This document shows, one piece after another, positions 1 through 11,806 of a stretch of DNA of 64,000 nucleotides. This stretch comes from Gnomoniopsis sp. IMI 355080 (lineage: Eukaryota; Ascomycota; Sordariomycetes; Diaporthales; Gnomoniaceae). The stretch lies in contig JAPEVC010000022.1 of NCBI GenBank assembly GCA_027946555.1, forward strand, positions 62,001-126,000. The letters are read 5' to 3'. Both the position numbers and the translations under genes were made by a program. Position 1 is the first letter of the stretch. Each line of letters starts with the position of its first letter. The notes beneath the pieces were generated by a model, which saw nothing but the letters and a program-made list of their open reading frames with translations, made no database searches and was not told where the DNA came from.

Positions 1-1789
1 TTGACCAGCAGCTCCGTACCACATTCCATTGGACGTTCATTGAGTACAACTGTCCACTGATGCCTCCCTTTGGAGATGGAGACAGGCGCGAGACTGGCAT
101 CAGCGACGGGTCCCGCAACGGCCAACTCAGTTTCCCAAGGCGGCGTTACGACTCACATCCCAAAAGCTCCGACCGTCGTCGAACCACTCTTGCAGACGAG
201 GAAGAATGGAGACTTGGGACGCGGTGCTTGGTAGATCCGTCTTCCTACCAAGATTGATGTCCATGATCAAGTGGAAAATCCAGCGTTGGGGGCTGTCGAT
301 GCGGGCTGTTGGTGTGACGGAGCATCATAGCAACGACTGCACTAGGTCTGCAGACCACACAACCCCAGGAACATACTCACCAAGGAATCCCTGAGTGTAC
401 TTCCGTACTTTGGCTAGCCTTAATTTGCTTCGTCAATCTCCATGATCGGAATTCAGCTTATCAATCTCAAAAAGGTCAATGTTGCGGGTGAGATACGTCT
501 CCAGCAACTCCTCCTAGTACTCGCCAAGCTGTGTGCCCCTCTGTGAGAGCACAGTGATGCGATGCGCGAACGAAAAAGCGCGCTCCACAGAACGCATGCG
601 CCGCCCGTCGTAACACATCCGCTGGCGTTCCGCACTCACAGCTCAGTGTCGCTGCACCAGTCCCAGACCATCTCCTCTGGCCCAAAAGTGAAGACTTTGT
701 GAAGCCATGAGGCGTTCCTTGGAAGGGTCTAGCATGCATAAGCTAATGGTGTACACAGTGGCTGCTTTGCGTTGAAACCTGATTCTTTTCCATATCAACG
801 TGGATGGGGGAGGTTGGAGACTTGCCAGATTTTTCTTTGACTGCAATAGGGCCTTTGACCATTAACGACTGCACTGGATCTCTAGGGCACGAGGTTGGGA
901 GGGCATTCGAAGCAGCGTCGGCCGCGATGCTGGGCCTTGCCATTCCGAAATACAACGCCATTCGCATGCCATCTCTAGTCCATTTTATGACGTCTCCCTG
1001 AATGTTACATATCGCATCGATCTAGACATATCTGTACCACAGGATTCGAGTGATGGAGATCACACCCTCAAACAGAACCGGCAGGTCATCTTGAGTGATT
1101 CGAGTCCTATGGCTCTTCCAAATTGTCAACAGTCGTGCGCGAGCAATGCGCGCGGCCCCAACTGGAAATACATAGACGCTATGTACGGCTGAGTATCGCG
1201 ATTCGAGGCTGCCTCGTCAGACGAACGTCTTTGTTCCTATCATCGATAAAGTGTCGATGAGCCCCGTCGGCATTTCCAGTGTTGGCAGCAGCGTACCGCA
1301 CATGCTTTTTACTCTTTCAGCCTCAGAGCGCCATGCTCAGCTATGAGACTTCAGAGCCATCATTTGAAATGATTGTCGTCTATGAAGAATTTGTTTTCTA
1401 AAAAATCGCCTCTTCAGGCGTGATGTTTCCACCCCCCCCCCCCTTCGTGCTTCCCTTCTACGAGTCACCAAGATGCGTAAGCCTAGTAGCTTTACGTAAC
1501 ACGCAAATATTTTGACCCACCAGGAACTTCAATTCTCGACTCACCTTCAATCGAGTACATGGGATCCTCCTACTCAGGTTGCAAACGGGTAATTGTGGGT
1601 GCCACATTACCGGCCGGGTGTACCGAACACTTTCCTCACCGGGCTCCACTTAGACACAAAGTTGCAACATCATCGTCATGTCTGGGAATCGGTTGAAGAT
1701 GTGACTCTTTCACTCCTTTTTGACATTCCTTTGCCACCAAAACAGACCAAGCAAGCTCACCCCATCCCGCGCAAAAGCAAAAGAGAACA
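1..1789. other. Intergenic, no supported gene
   Basis: Only short frames without recognisable domains occur here. A run of 12 C residues lies at 1432-1443. The last few hundred bases are the presumed promoter and leader of the downstream permease. A short frame around 804-1001 is open but has no family signature I can name. Confidence 0.5.
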
Positions 1790-3780
1790 ATGCCATCTTC
1801 AGCACCGCCGGATGAGACAAGGCGAAGAATGGGCGTCAATGCAGAGTCGCCGCGCCCTGCAGACGAGGATTTTGAGGTCAAAGGTGAAAAAGGGGCCACC
1901 GCTCCCCGGGAAGACCCTTCGATCGCGGAGGGTGTCTCCGGCCACGGCACGCAGCGTGGCATCAAGTCCCGCCAGGCGCAGATGCTGGCAATTGGAGGGA
2001 CGATAGGTGCGTGAGGTTCCTTCGGTCGTCGAGGTTGTATGTAAAATTTTATGGCAGACAACGGAAGAAACCCAAAAAAATCTGACTGTACAAAAACAAA
2101 TAAAAAAGGCACCGGCTTGTTTGTGGGCACCGGCTCTGCACTCGCTACGGTTGGTCCGGCGTTTCTTTTTGTCGGCTACAGCGTTGTCTGTATACTGGTG
2201 TATTGCATCGTCACGGCCACGACCGAGATCAACACGTATATGCCGCTACGGGGCGTGTCGATGGCGTATTATGGAAACCGGATGGTGTCGCCGAGTCTGG
2301 GATTTGCGATGGGGTGGATGTATTGGTATACCTGGGGTATTGGCATTGCGTACGAAGTCACGGCTGCGGCTGTCGTGATCAACTATTGGCCAAGCACCAT
2401 CAACATCGCAGTTTGGATCTCGTGAGTTATCTAGGAACCTCTTTCAAACGGTCCGAAAAAGATGTATTCAGCTGCTGATACTGTCTCGTAGGGTCATGAT
2501 CGTTGTTATTGTGGCTCTGAACTTTTTCCCTGTTGGCGCATACGCCGAGACAGAGTTCTGGTTTGCCTCCATCAAAGTCTTCACAATCATCGGTCTGCTC
2601 ATTCTTGCAGCGGTCCTCTTCTTTGGTGGCGGGCCCAGCCACGACCCTCTCTATTTCTCGCTGTGGAAAGACCCGGGTGCAACCAAGGAATACCTCGTCT
2701 CTGGCGCAGCTGGCCGTTTCTGCGCACTGCTCTACAGCATGATCTACTCTGCATTCTCTTTGTATGAACCTCCTGCATTGGCCCTTGGGAAGTCTCCTTA
2801 GCACTTCGCTAACATTGCGCCATTTTTTCATCAGCAACTTTGGCCCTGAGCTGATTGTTATGACTTCGGGCGAAATGCAGTCGCCCAGACACAACCTGCC
2901 CAAGACCGCGACACGCTTCATCTACCGCTTGCTCATCTTCTACTCCCTCGGCGCTCTCGCCATCGCCCTCATCTGCCCATCAAACGACACGCGCCTCACC
3001 AGCGGCGGCCAAGGCGCCGCGGCCTCCCCTTGGGTTGTCGCCACCAGCAACGCGGGCATTCACGGCCTCGACAGCCTCATCAACGCCGTCATCATCACCT
3101 CGGCCTGGTCGAGCGGCAACTCGGTCCTCTACATGTCCTCGCGCTCGCTGTACTCCATGGCCGTCGCGGGCAACGCGCCCGCCGTGTTCAAGCGCTGCAA
3201 TAAGAGCGGCGTGCCGTACTATGCTGTCCTGGCGAGCGCCGCGTTCAGCCCGCTAGCATACCTCAGCGTCGGGGATGAGAGCGCCGTGGTTTTCAACTGG
3301 CTCGTGAGCATTTTGAACACGGCGGGATTTATCAGCTGGGTGATGTGCTGCGTCATCTTCTTCCGTTTCCGCGCGGCGTGCGCGGTGCAAGGGGTGCGGA
3401 GGGAGAGGCTGCCGTATACCAGTGCGTGGCAGCCGTATGGCGCGTGGGTGGCCTTTGTGGCATTTAGCTTATTCGGGCTTCTCAATGGCTTTGGGGTGTT
3501 CTTCCCCGGGCATTGGTCCGTCTCGGGCTTCTTCACGGCGTACATTGGCTTTCCGGTATTCTTGATCATCTACGTGGGACATAAGTTTACTGTTGGCAGG
3601 GGCGAGCCATGGTGCAGACCTGCTGCCAGTATTGATTTGACGTCCGGTTTAGCGGACGTGAAAGCGGCCGAGGAAGCTGAGGAAGCTGAGAGAATGACGA
3701 GGGAGAGCGAGAAGGTGGGACATCCGATGCCGGTCTGGCAAACACCGTTCAGGGTGGTCTTTGGTGCTTTGTTCAATTAG
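1790..3780 (+). CDS. Amino-acid permease (APC superfamily, fungal AAT/YAT type)
   Basis: Probable plasma-membrane amino-acid/proton symporter. The model has four exons, 1790-2006, 2109-2421, 2492-2761 and 2835-3780, which join in frame to 581 aa. Splicing restores the conserved first helix (IGGTIGTGLFVGTG, about residues 69-82), interrupted by intron 1 after its first glycines. Other family marks are a hydrophilic N-terminus of about 65 residues, TEINTYMP in the second/third helix region, FNFGPELIVMTSGE around residue 265, and about 12 hydrophobic segments in all. The C-terminal tail is charged and rich in Glu/Ala. Length is normal for the family. The ATG at 1790 is the first in the open frame and gives the expected tail length. 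Substrate range cannot be read from the sequence. It stands alone, with a long gene-free stretch downstream. Confidence 0.9.
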
Positions 3781-6700
3781 ATTTAGCAGATATATCTGAT
3801 CAATTCCGCATAGCACCAGAGACCCTTTGACAAGAGTTAAATATATCATAGTTCAAGCCCTCCTCGCGCCACCGAAGTTGGGGTTGAAAGTCCAAAAGAG
3901 CCTCAATTACTTCGCGCTTAGGTACCTAGGAAATCATTCAGGCGAACTCCACTGCAGCCTCATGGGGAACAGTGAGTTTCGATGTATAATCCGTGCTTTG
4001 ACATGTCCCTTCGTGTAATATGAACACCCCGTCTTTTGCGATCTTGTCAACACTGCGATTGTCATCGAGAAAATGCGAGAGTGTCGATGCTGTGATTCCT
4101 ATGGCGGAGGTATCGAAAAACACATACCTCGACAAAAGTCCCTCAAATAAAGCAGTGGCCATGTGTCATATCTCCATGATAAGGCCATCATTATAACGTA
4201 ATTTTCAAGTAAACAGAGGGTACATAGTCCTTTGGAAGCTAAAGAGACACAAACGATACGGTCTCATCCATGTCCGGCCAGCATTGTGTCCGGTACAAAG
4301 ATGCCCCTGACCCAACTGTAACGGGGCGATGGGGGCCTGGCTTTGACGACCTCCAGGCGTCTGCTGCTGATTCAAGAGGGACATGAGCACTGCTGTGCAT
4401 GCTTACGGTTACCCCACAACCATCTTGCGAGCCACTGACATTTGACTTAGTCCTGTCTTATTTTCTATTCTGTGAAGTGGGGTGCTCTCCCAAATCAGCA
4501 TCAACGGGCATCAGCATTCTGCTTTCAACTAAAGGCCCAAGGCCCTTCTTCCTGCTCTTTGTGGTTTGGATAACAAACTTGGAAGTAATCGTTTCATAAA
4601 TACTACATATGTTCTGAAATGTTCAGGCATGCTTGCTCGACTTCGTGATGAGAGCGTCGTTCGGAGCAGCCCTGAAAGTGGAAGTAACCCAGGCCAGGCA
4701 AAGGCTTTTGAAAACCTCCCTGGCCAGCTGTTGACCCCACTGAACGTTGCTGTAAGGGTCGTAACGAGATGTAAGCCCAAGAATATGCCTAGGAATGAGT
4801 TCCCTGAAGATCATACGATTCAACATCCACGCAGCCTTCCCGGCCCTTTGCATCATCCTAGCTCAAGTCGTGGTCGCGTCCAATTGTCGCTTGGATCTAT
4901 CCGGAATCAAGCTTCGTTCGTCAGGCAGGGAGGGCTGACACTGGAAGCATACGCGCACTCCAACAGCGGCGTCTATATTTCTCCGTCACTTCCTAGTATC
5001 TCCCCGAAGGCCCTTTTTCTTTTGTTTCTTGAAGGATCAAGACGAAGCCAGCTTTTCGTTCTTACCTTTTCCCAGCATTATACATGCTGCAAGGATCTGT
5101 GCCCTGTTTCGGAGACACTTCAGATCTCGATGCCTTATTAGCCGAGCTTTGCAAAACTCATTCTCCAGCAGGTTCTGTGAGCTACCTACCTAGCATTTTC
5201 CGCCTGGCCTTCTCCGCGGGACACCTAGCAGATGTTGCAACCGACGACCCACACAGTGTAGGACTGCTGCGCTGTTCCAAGTGATGCATTCAAGTCAACG
5301 CAAGCCTCTGATCAGTTGTACGCGAGGCCGATAAACCTGATACAGAATCAGAGGCCGATGTAAACCTGATTCAAAAGCACAGCTCAAACAAGTAGTTGAG
5401 TGGATGCGGACTGAAAATTGGGAACACTCGAAAATTGATTGCCCTGCTGTATCCCCGACCTGACATCCAGGACCTCCATCCTCAGTCCTGTGACCAACAA
5501 TACAGGCCATCGGCTTCCGAAAATCATCGTTCGAGGTCAGCCCTAACAGCCTAGAGCTTGCCATGAATAGACCATGAAAGTCTGGGCGTCCTGGTATGTG
5601 AGGACTGCCATGGATTTGTTAATGAGGCCAAACGCTCTGTTGAGTCACCTGTGCATGATTGGGTCGTGCCAAGTTGTCTGAGCGAGCAGATAGATGGCAA
5701 GAAAGTTCGACGTGTCCCAGATCCTGCTGCAGTCTGATGAGAAGCATTCAATCGCATTCGACGAATTTGTCGAGATACGTAGCTCGCAAAAGTTTAAGGG
5801 GAAGAGGGTTCCCGGGGGGCTCTCCTACCTCGAACAGGGTCCATCATGGACCCCCGCGCGGGGGTTTTCTTGTCATCAAGACTAATCGATTGCAAAATCC
5901 GTAAACATCATCAGTGAGCACTGGACGACGATCTAAGCGATTCGCTAAGTGTTGTACATACTGTTGTCAGGAGGGTCGACAGTCCAAGACAGGGGGGACT
6001 TGGTTCGGTTGAAGAAACCTTGATGGCGCAACTAGACATCACAATAAGCAATGCGGGAGCAAAATTTAAGCGAACAAAAGCTTGAGTGCCGATATCATCT
6101 TAAGAACGGGTTGCTGCTACTAATGTTCTGGTGGTCTTGTCTGACATCACACAATCTCGAGAATAGGTGGTTTCCACCTTGGCCGTGTCTACAGAGCCTT
6201 GTAAGCGATGTTTCACGGTGATGGGCTATTGCAGAGCGTATGATCTCGAGGGCAGAACCAGATCAGGATGTACATACCTACATACCACTAGGTCGAGGGG
6301 GGTGGTTCCATCCTGGAATAATACCTACCTACCTACCTAGGTACCTACTAGGTATGCAACGGAATGCAAGCTCGGAATGTTCGGAATTCAATATAGCCAA
6401 ACAAGAGCGAAACCAATACGCAGTATATCTACAGACGGGAGCGTCCGTAACACTGATGAGCCTCAAAAACCATATCACAAAACAAACAAGTTGGCCGTTT
6501 ACCTCCCCTGGCAACGTACCATCCATCCTACACTAACACCACACAAGCCCAACCATTATTAATTAACGCGCGGCATATCAAACTACATACATACATAGTA
6601 ATATGTATCCAAGTTACTCAGACTCGCCTGTATCATCTTTTGAAATTGCGACGCTAGTTCTCTGAAGAATTGCCAGAGCAGACGGCCACTTCGGAAGCCA

Positions 6701-7000
6701 TCGACTTGTTTTTCTGGGAAAGAGCCGAAGAAAAAATCCTGGCAGATGGATGCAATGTAGTGCCAACGATAGATTCTCCGTTGGATCAATACTACCTAAC
6801 CTATGGAGATATCGATCTCAACGATCTCGATGGGTTGGGGCTCGTACGATTGATATCCTCGCCCCCATTTCTACACATGAAGTACATACCAGCTCTTGGC
6901 TCCCGGGATGTAGCTCCGCCGACGAGGTGGAAAGTTTCGGGCTGTTTTTACTAGGCATTATATACCTAGAGACATACGTATATATATATATATATATATA
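3781..7000. other. Gene-free stretch, part 1
   Basis: No reading frame here has a recognisable domain or a convincing exon structure; the longest (about 190 codons near 4566-5141) lacks an ATG start and looks like chance. Visible structure: TACCTAGGTA-type motifs near 3920 and 6326-6356 (the latter a short ACCT tandem run), two abutting inverted repeats at 5837-5864, and a TA dinucleotide run at 6979-7001. Confidence 0.5.
5837..5864. repeat. Two abutting perfect inverted repeats
   Basis: GGGTCCA, a 3-nt loop, then TGGACCC occupies 5837-5853. It overlaps a 14-bp perfect palindrome of C and G residues (5851-5864) that is followed by TTTT. The pair could fold as consecutive hairpins on either strand. 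No gene lies nearby, so function is unknown. Confidence 0.6.
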
Positions 7001-7001
7001 T
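6979..7001. repeat. TA dinucleotide microsatellite
   Basis: About eleven uninterrupted TA units, followed by a second short TA run near 7010-7017. Ordinary intergenic microsatellite. Confidence 0.9.
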
Positions 7002-10000
7002 TCGTGTACATATATATAGCTGGAGGCGTAACGGGCAGGTGCGATTACGTATGGAACCTTGGCAATGAAAACTTTCGCGTAGGGCTGTCTGATACACTAC
7101 AGCGAAGCTTTTGAGTATGATTTTTTTCGGCAAGTGATTGGCATGGTGGGATGAATAGTTGTTAGTATATAGGATGAGGGGTGCCGCCGCAGTTGATGGA
7201 CAAGGCGCCTCGGTGAACGGCCCGAAAGAAACTGTGACCACGTGTGAAGGGTCCTTTGCTGTACGCAGTAGCGTGGGGAAAGGATCTTGCTGTAAATCTG
7301 GATGACGAATCTTCAACAAGACCCTTGGCCCTAGGGATTACGACATCAATCATATTGGCTCAGGGGATAGCTTGTGCAAAGGGTCAAATCAAGGTGCCAC
7401 AGGGCACGTATCAACATTTTTAGCGTGCACGATACCCGCAACACGCAACATGGAAAGCCGCCTCACCTCTTGGCGCAGCGCTACAAATGAAGAGGGTGTG
7501 CACAACTGGCCAGTTAAACAAGCTTGCTCAAGGGGTCTTGATGTATTTTGCATCGCTATGGCCTCCAGCGACACGTGAGCAAGGCAACACAAAGCGGGCA
7601 AAACAAAAAGAAAAAAATAGTGGTGAGATCAGCACTCTAACAACGCCAAGCCCGGGCAAGGCACCCGTGATCCTATGGCTCGTGAAATTTTATGGTCCTT
7701 GACAAGGACAGAGGTTGGACGTTGGGTTGAGAAAATAACGGGAATTAGGCGGCATTTGCAAAATCTCCAACGCTTCCAGGTTTCCGGACTTCTGTGCGCA
7801 GCGAAGTCCGCAAAGCAGAACCTGACCTGGGCCACGCAAGGTCGGCCACGGGTTTATTTTGGGTGGTCAGAACCCACTGCTGGGGGGGCGATCCCTGGCA
7901 ATGTTCCATTTCCCCCATGCTCCTGGAATGGCAAACTTGGTGTTGAGGTGGGGCTTGCATAGGGCCCACAGCAGCTGTTCGAAAGGCTTCTTGGAAGCCC
8001 ATCTAAAGCAGATCATTATTTTGTTGCTTTGTGTGTTTTGACCTTGACAAGTCCCTGCTTCGACAATCACGAGAAATTTTCTCCCGAACATGACTATGAC
8101 CTAGGCGCTCTCTCGCTGCGATGCCTGTGTCGCCGTAAGATGACGTCGCAGGCGTGCATTGGACTCTTCCAGAACTTCATGAGTGGTGGAGAGGGAGGCA
8201 GTAGAAAAAGAGTCCAGTGGTGTAGTTGAGGTCGATCGTGTCAGGCACAGGCGGAGGGGGTCTGTCTGCAAAACGTGCTCGAGGCCGTGGGAGCGAGTCG
8301 TGTTTGCCTTTTTTTCTCGAAGCTGCGCACAAATGCATAATAACGGGAGAACAATCGAAGATTGGATGGAGTTCGGTCACATTACCTAACGTCAGACACG
8401 AGAAAAACGTTGATAATTTGGGTCTTTGGTCAAGACAAAGAGACAAGTTGGCAAATCGATAGCGGAGCGTCCCAAAAATTGGCAGCGAAAACAGGCGCGC
8501 GCGGTCCAATATTGGATCTGAAGCCCGCAGCCACGGCCAAGTTCCACACCTGTATGCCACAGACTGCCCGGTTGTCTGAATCCAAAAGTCTATAGGCGAG
8601 GCAGTCGCTTTGGTGCCTCTCTGTTGCAGATTGAAAAGAACTCAGCCTTGCGCGCGAGCGCCATGTGACTGGACTCTACGGTCTCGAGGGATCCTGACAA
8701 GCAAAGACGCCATCTTAGCATCTCAGGCTCAGGGGCGCTACAACAGGATGCAGGTTGTGTTTGAAAGGCTGCTGCAACGAGGCGCACAATAGGCTGTGAC
8801 TCGTGGAAGGAAAGGCGGTGTTCTAGAACCCTTGGCGCGACCCGCGCGGAGCGCGGGTCGACGAGCGACAGAGAGGCTTTGCGCCTTGACGCCGTAGTGC
8901 TCGATAACCTGATAACGGACAGTACCATACTGTCCTCCAAGTGTCAGCAAGGGGAGGTTGATCTTTACCCACTGGACGAGAAGTCACTGTTTTGGACAAG
9001 ACCCCCACAATTCGACCGCGGCACAGCTGCTGGCTACCAATTTTCCGTGTCGTGCTCGTGTCATGACAAGCAGGGCGTAACCAGACTTGCGCGACACGAC
9101 TCCCCTTTTCCGCGGCACTGGCACTGGCATAGCACAAAATGTCAAGTCATCGGAATCGAGATGATAGATGAATGGATGAGTCGTGGTGTGGCATTTGTCC
9201 CAGATCTCAACACGCATCGTCGATGAGAATAACAATGGTCCACTACCCCGCGGGCGGTATTTAGAGTGCGCAAGAGCGTGCAAAAAAGAAGGTTCAGTGG
9301 TGATGACAGATGGAAGGGTGGACGAAACAGTCGATCCGGTCTAGAACGGCGCAGCTTGCCATCGATGACGACAAGAAGTGAGGAGGGATGGCAGGGGGGG
9401 AAGGGGGGGCTGTGCCCACAACATGCTTGCTCTGAGGTACGGGCAGGACGGGGCAGCGGGGGTGAAGGCTACCTAAGTACGCAAGCCAAGTGATAATCAG
9501 GTACCCACAAGAGCCGGACCTCTCTCGCCCGTCGCTGCGGCGGGAACATGGTTCATGCAGGTTTCCCCTCTAACAGCAGGACCCTGAAATCGAGGCAGAC
9601 GGACAGAAATAGGGGTCCTTGTGACGTTTGCGACTAACGATTGGTCAAAACGAATGTGCTAGGGTGGCTTGAGTAACCAAGCAGCCAAGCTGATCTTTTT
9701 AGTCGGTGACGTCAGAGAGACCCAGGGGCTGCCGATGGTGACAGGCAGACTTGAGGGATCATCCCTGCTTCATGTGCAGACTCGAGGAGAGGGGGGGATG
9801 CATCAGAAACAATTAGACTCGCTTTGAAAACAGACCACCCTTACCTAATTTTTAAGATTATACACCATCCCACAGTCGGGTTTTCTTGTAGGCCGGCGAG
9901 TCTATCAAGACAGCCTCACTTTTTTTTTTTATCATGCTTTGGCACTCTTGTCAGCCTTCCAGACGTTCCGAGTAGGATGGTATAGAACAACGTGTGGAGC

Positions 10001-11300
10001 CGTATGCTCCGGCATCACCTGAATCTCATCTGCGACATCAATATGTGCTGCCCCTTCGCGTCACCATCACTTCATGATGACGACGGTGACGACAGCGGTG
10101 AGATCTCCTCTTGGGTTTGGGCCGCAAACATTTATTATTTATTGTGAGGTAAGAGTATTTTCTTCGTTGAAGCCCAAGAGAGATAGAAGCAAACCAACTC
10201 TCTCGCTTTGTAGCTATGAATGTCTAAAGTAATGTGGTCATCTCAAAACGCTGTGCGTTCGCACATTGTAGCATGTGAGTGATTGCCACTGCCCCCATGG
10301 AGAGCAACGTTACCATCTACCGCAACAATAGCAAATGCATGATTACCTAGGTAGCTGAAAGAATGGGAGTATTCCATGTCGATCATTCTCGTGCTCTCTT
10401 CGCGGACCTGTATCGTGCCTTTTCTCTGCTTGGCGTAGTGCCACAAGGAGCCTGGGTATATTTTATGCGGCGCTGACATGCTCGTCATTGTGTTTCCTTT
10501 GCAGTGCAGTGCCGCAGTCTTGTGGGTCATGCGATACAGATACTGTCCTGTACGAAGTGTACAAAGTACTGGATAGCGAATCCTTCGTCACGGCGTCTAA
10601 ACAAAACGCACGCGCAGTCCACAGAGGGACGGGATCTGCAGGTCTAGGCACACAAGAAACAGAGACTATCTTCCCTTCCGAACACACAACATGGCTGACT
10701 GCAGATCTTTCATCACATTAGTACTGTAGTGGCGGATAGTGGCCATCAAAAGCGCATCTAGGAAGCTTCGAAACCCCCCCTCTTTGTTTTCCGGAATGGT
10801 GATAGACGAATCCAAACCCGAAGCAGTAAGTCAAGCTGGCTTTAGGTGCGGTAGTCTGCACTGTAGTGTGTTCATACAATTTGCCTGATTGCCTACTGCT
10901 GCTAGCTCTGCATTCTTTGGACCCTGACTTTCTTTTTTGTGGGACTTGACACTTTCCTTACCGTCTTTTCCCTTACTAGGTAGGTCCAGGACTTGGACCC
11001 TTATCTTGTACGTTGCCTGCCTTCCCCTTACCTGTTTTCACTAGCTGTCGGGAGTGAGAAGTGGGAATATCATTCTTCAGATTTCAAGTTGCAGGTATGA
11101 ACTTGGTAGAGAGACTGTGTGGAGGAGCAGCAGTCAATTGTGTGTGCGTAAGTTGGCCCTTGCCTCTACAGAAGACCCCCCTGTATTGTAAGGTAGAGAG
11201 GTACAGGGTCTGGGGGGTTTTACAGGCTGCGACTTGTAGATCGTCCTGACTCCACTCTTCGGCACCTTTACTTCTATGGAGACCCCCAAGCCTTACCCAT
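7001..11300. other. Gene-free stretch, part 2
   Basis: I see no supported coding region or RNA gene. Open frames on both strands are under about 130 codons and overlap one another without domain signatures. G-rich patches occur near 9390-9470. The right end probably holds distal promoter of the phosphatase gene at 11807. Confidence 0.45.
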
Positions 11301-11806
11301 CCTCGCAAGATTCCCATCTCACACCTTCATTTTCCCATTCCCTTTTCCCGACCTTCACCTAAAACGGCCATAGTCACACCTCAAACCAAGCCCCTTCACA
11401 CCTTTGCGACATTCGACTACAGACCTCCAGCAAAAGACTTCCTCCGTTCGATTCATTCGTACCGCTCATTCCAGCTCTCGTCACCAACCTCCGACACTTC
11501 TTTTACTATTGCCCTCTCGACACAGGACAGACATCTGAATCGTCATCTGGAGAACAGTCCGCTGCTGGCGACCCTGCATACCTGACCTGATAACAAAAGG
11601 AACCAACTTTGTTCAAGTGCTTGCCAGGTTCTTGGGAACATGCTACGCTCGTGTTAGACAGGGAAAAAGGCAAAGGCCTTGATTATAACGAGTACAAGCT
11701 CAAATTGAAGGAGAATCTAAGCGGCGCGCGACCGAGTGTGCTTGTATCCTCTGTGCAAGACAAATCTCGACGATCCGGCATCGACTACTGCTCCACGTTC
11801 ACCACC
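11301..11806 (+). promoter_or_regulatory. Pyrimidine-rich leader of the phosphatase gene
   Basis: From about 11315 to 11560 the plus strand is strongly C/T-rich, typical of core promoter and 5' leader in filamentous fungi. The frame of the phosphatase is open from 11609 but has no ATG before 11807, so this stretch is more likely untranslated leader than coding. Confidence 0.5.

Noticed and set aside
5851..5868. GC hairpin plus T-run resembling a bacterial intrinsic terminator
   Set aside because: Fungal nuclear genes do not end this way and no gene ends here; kept only as an inverted repeat.
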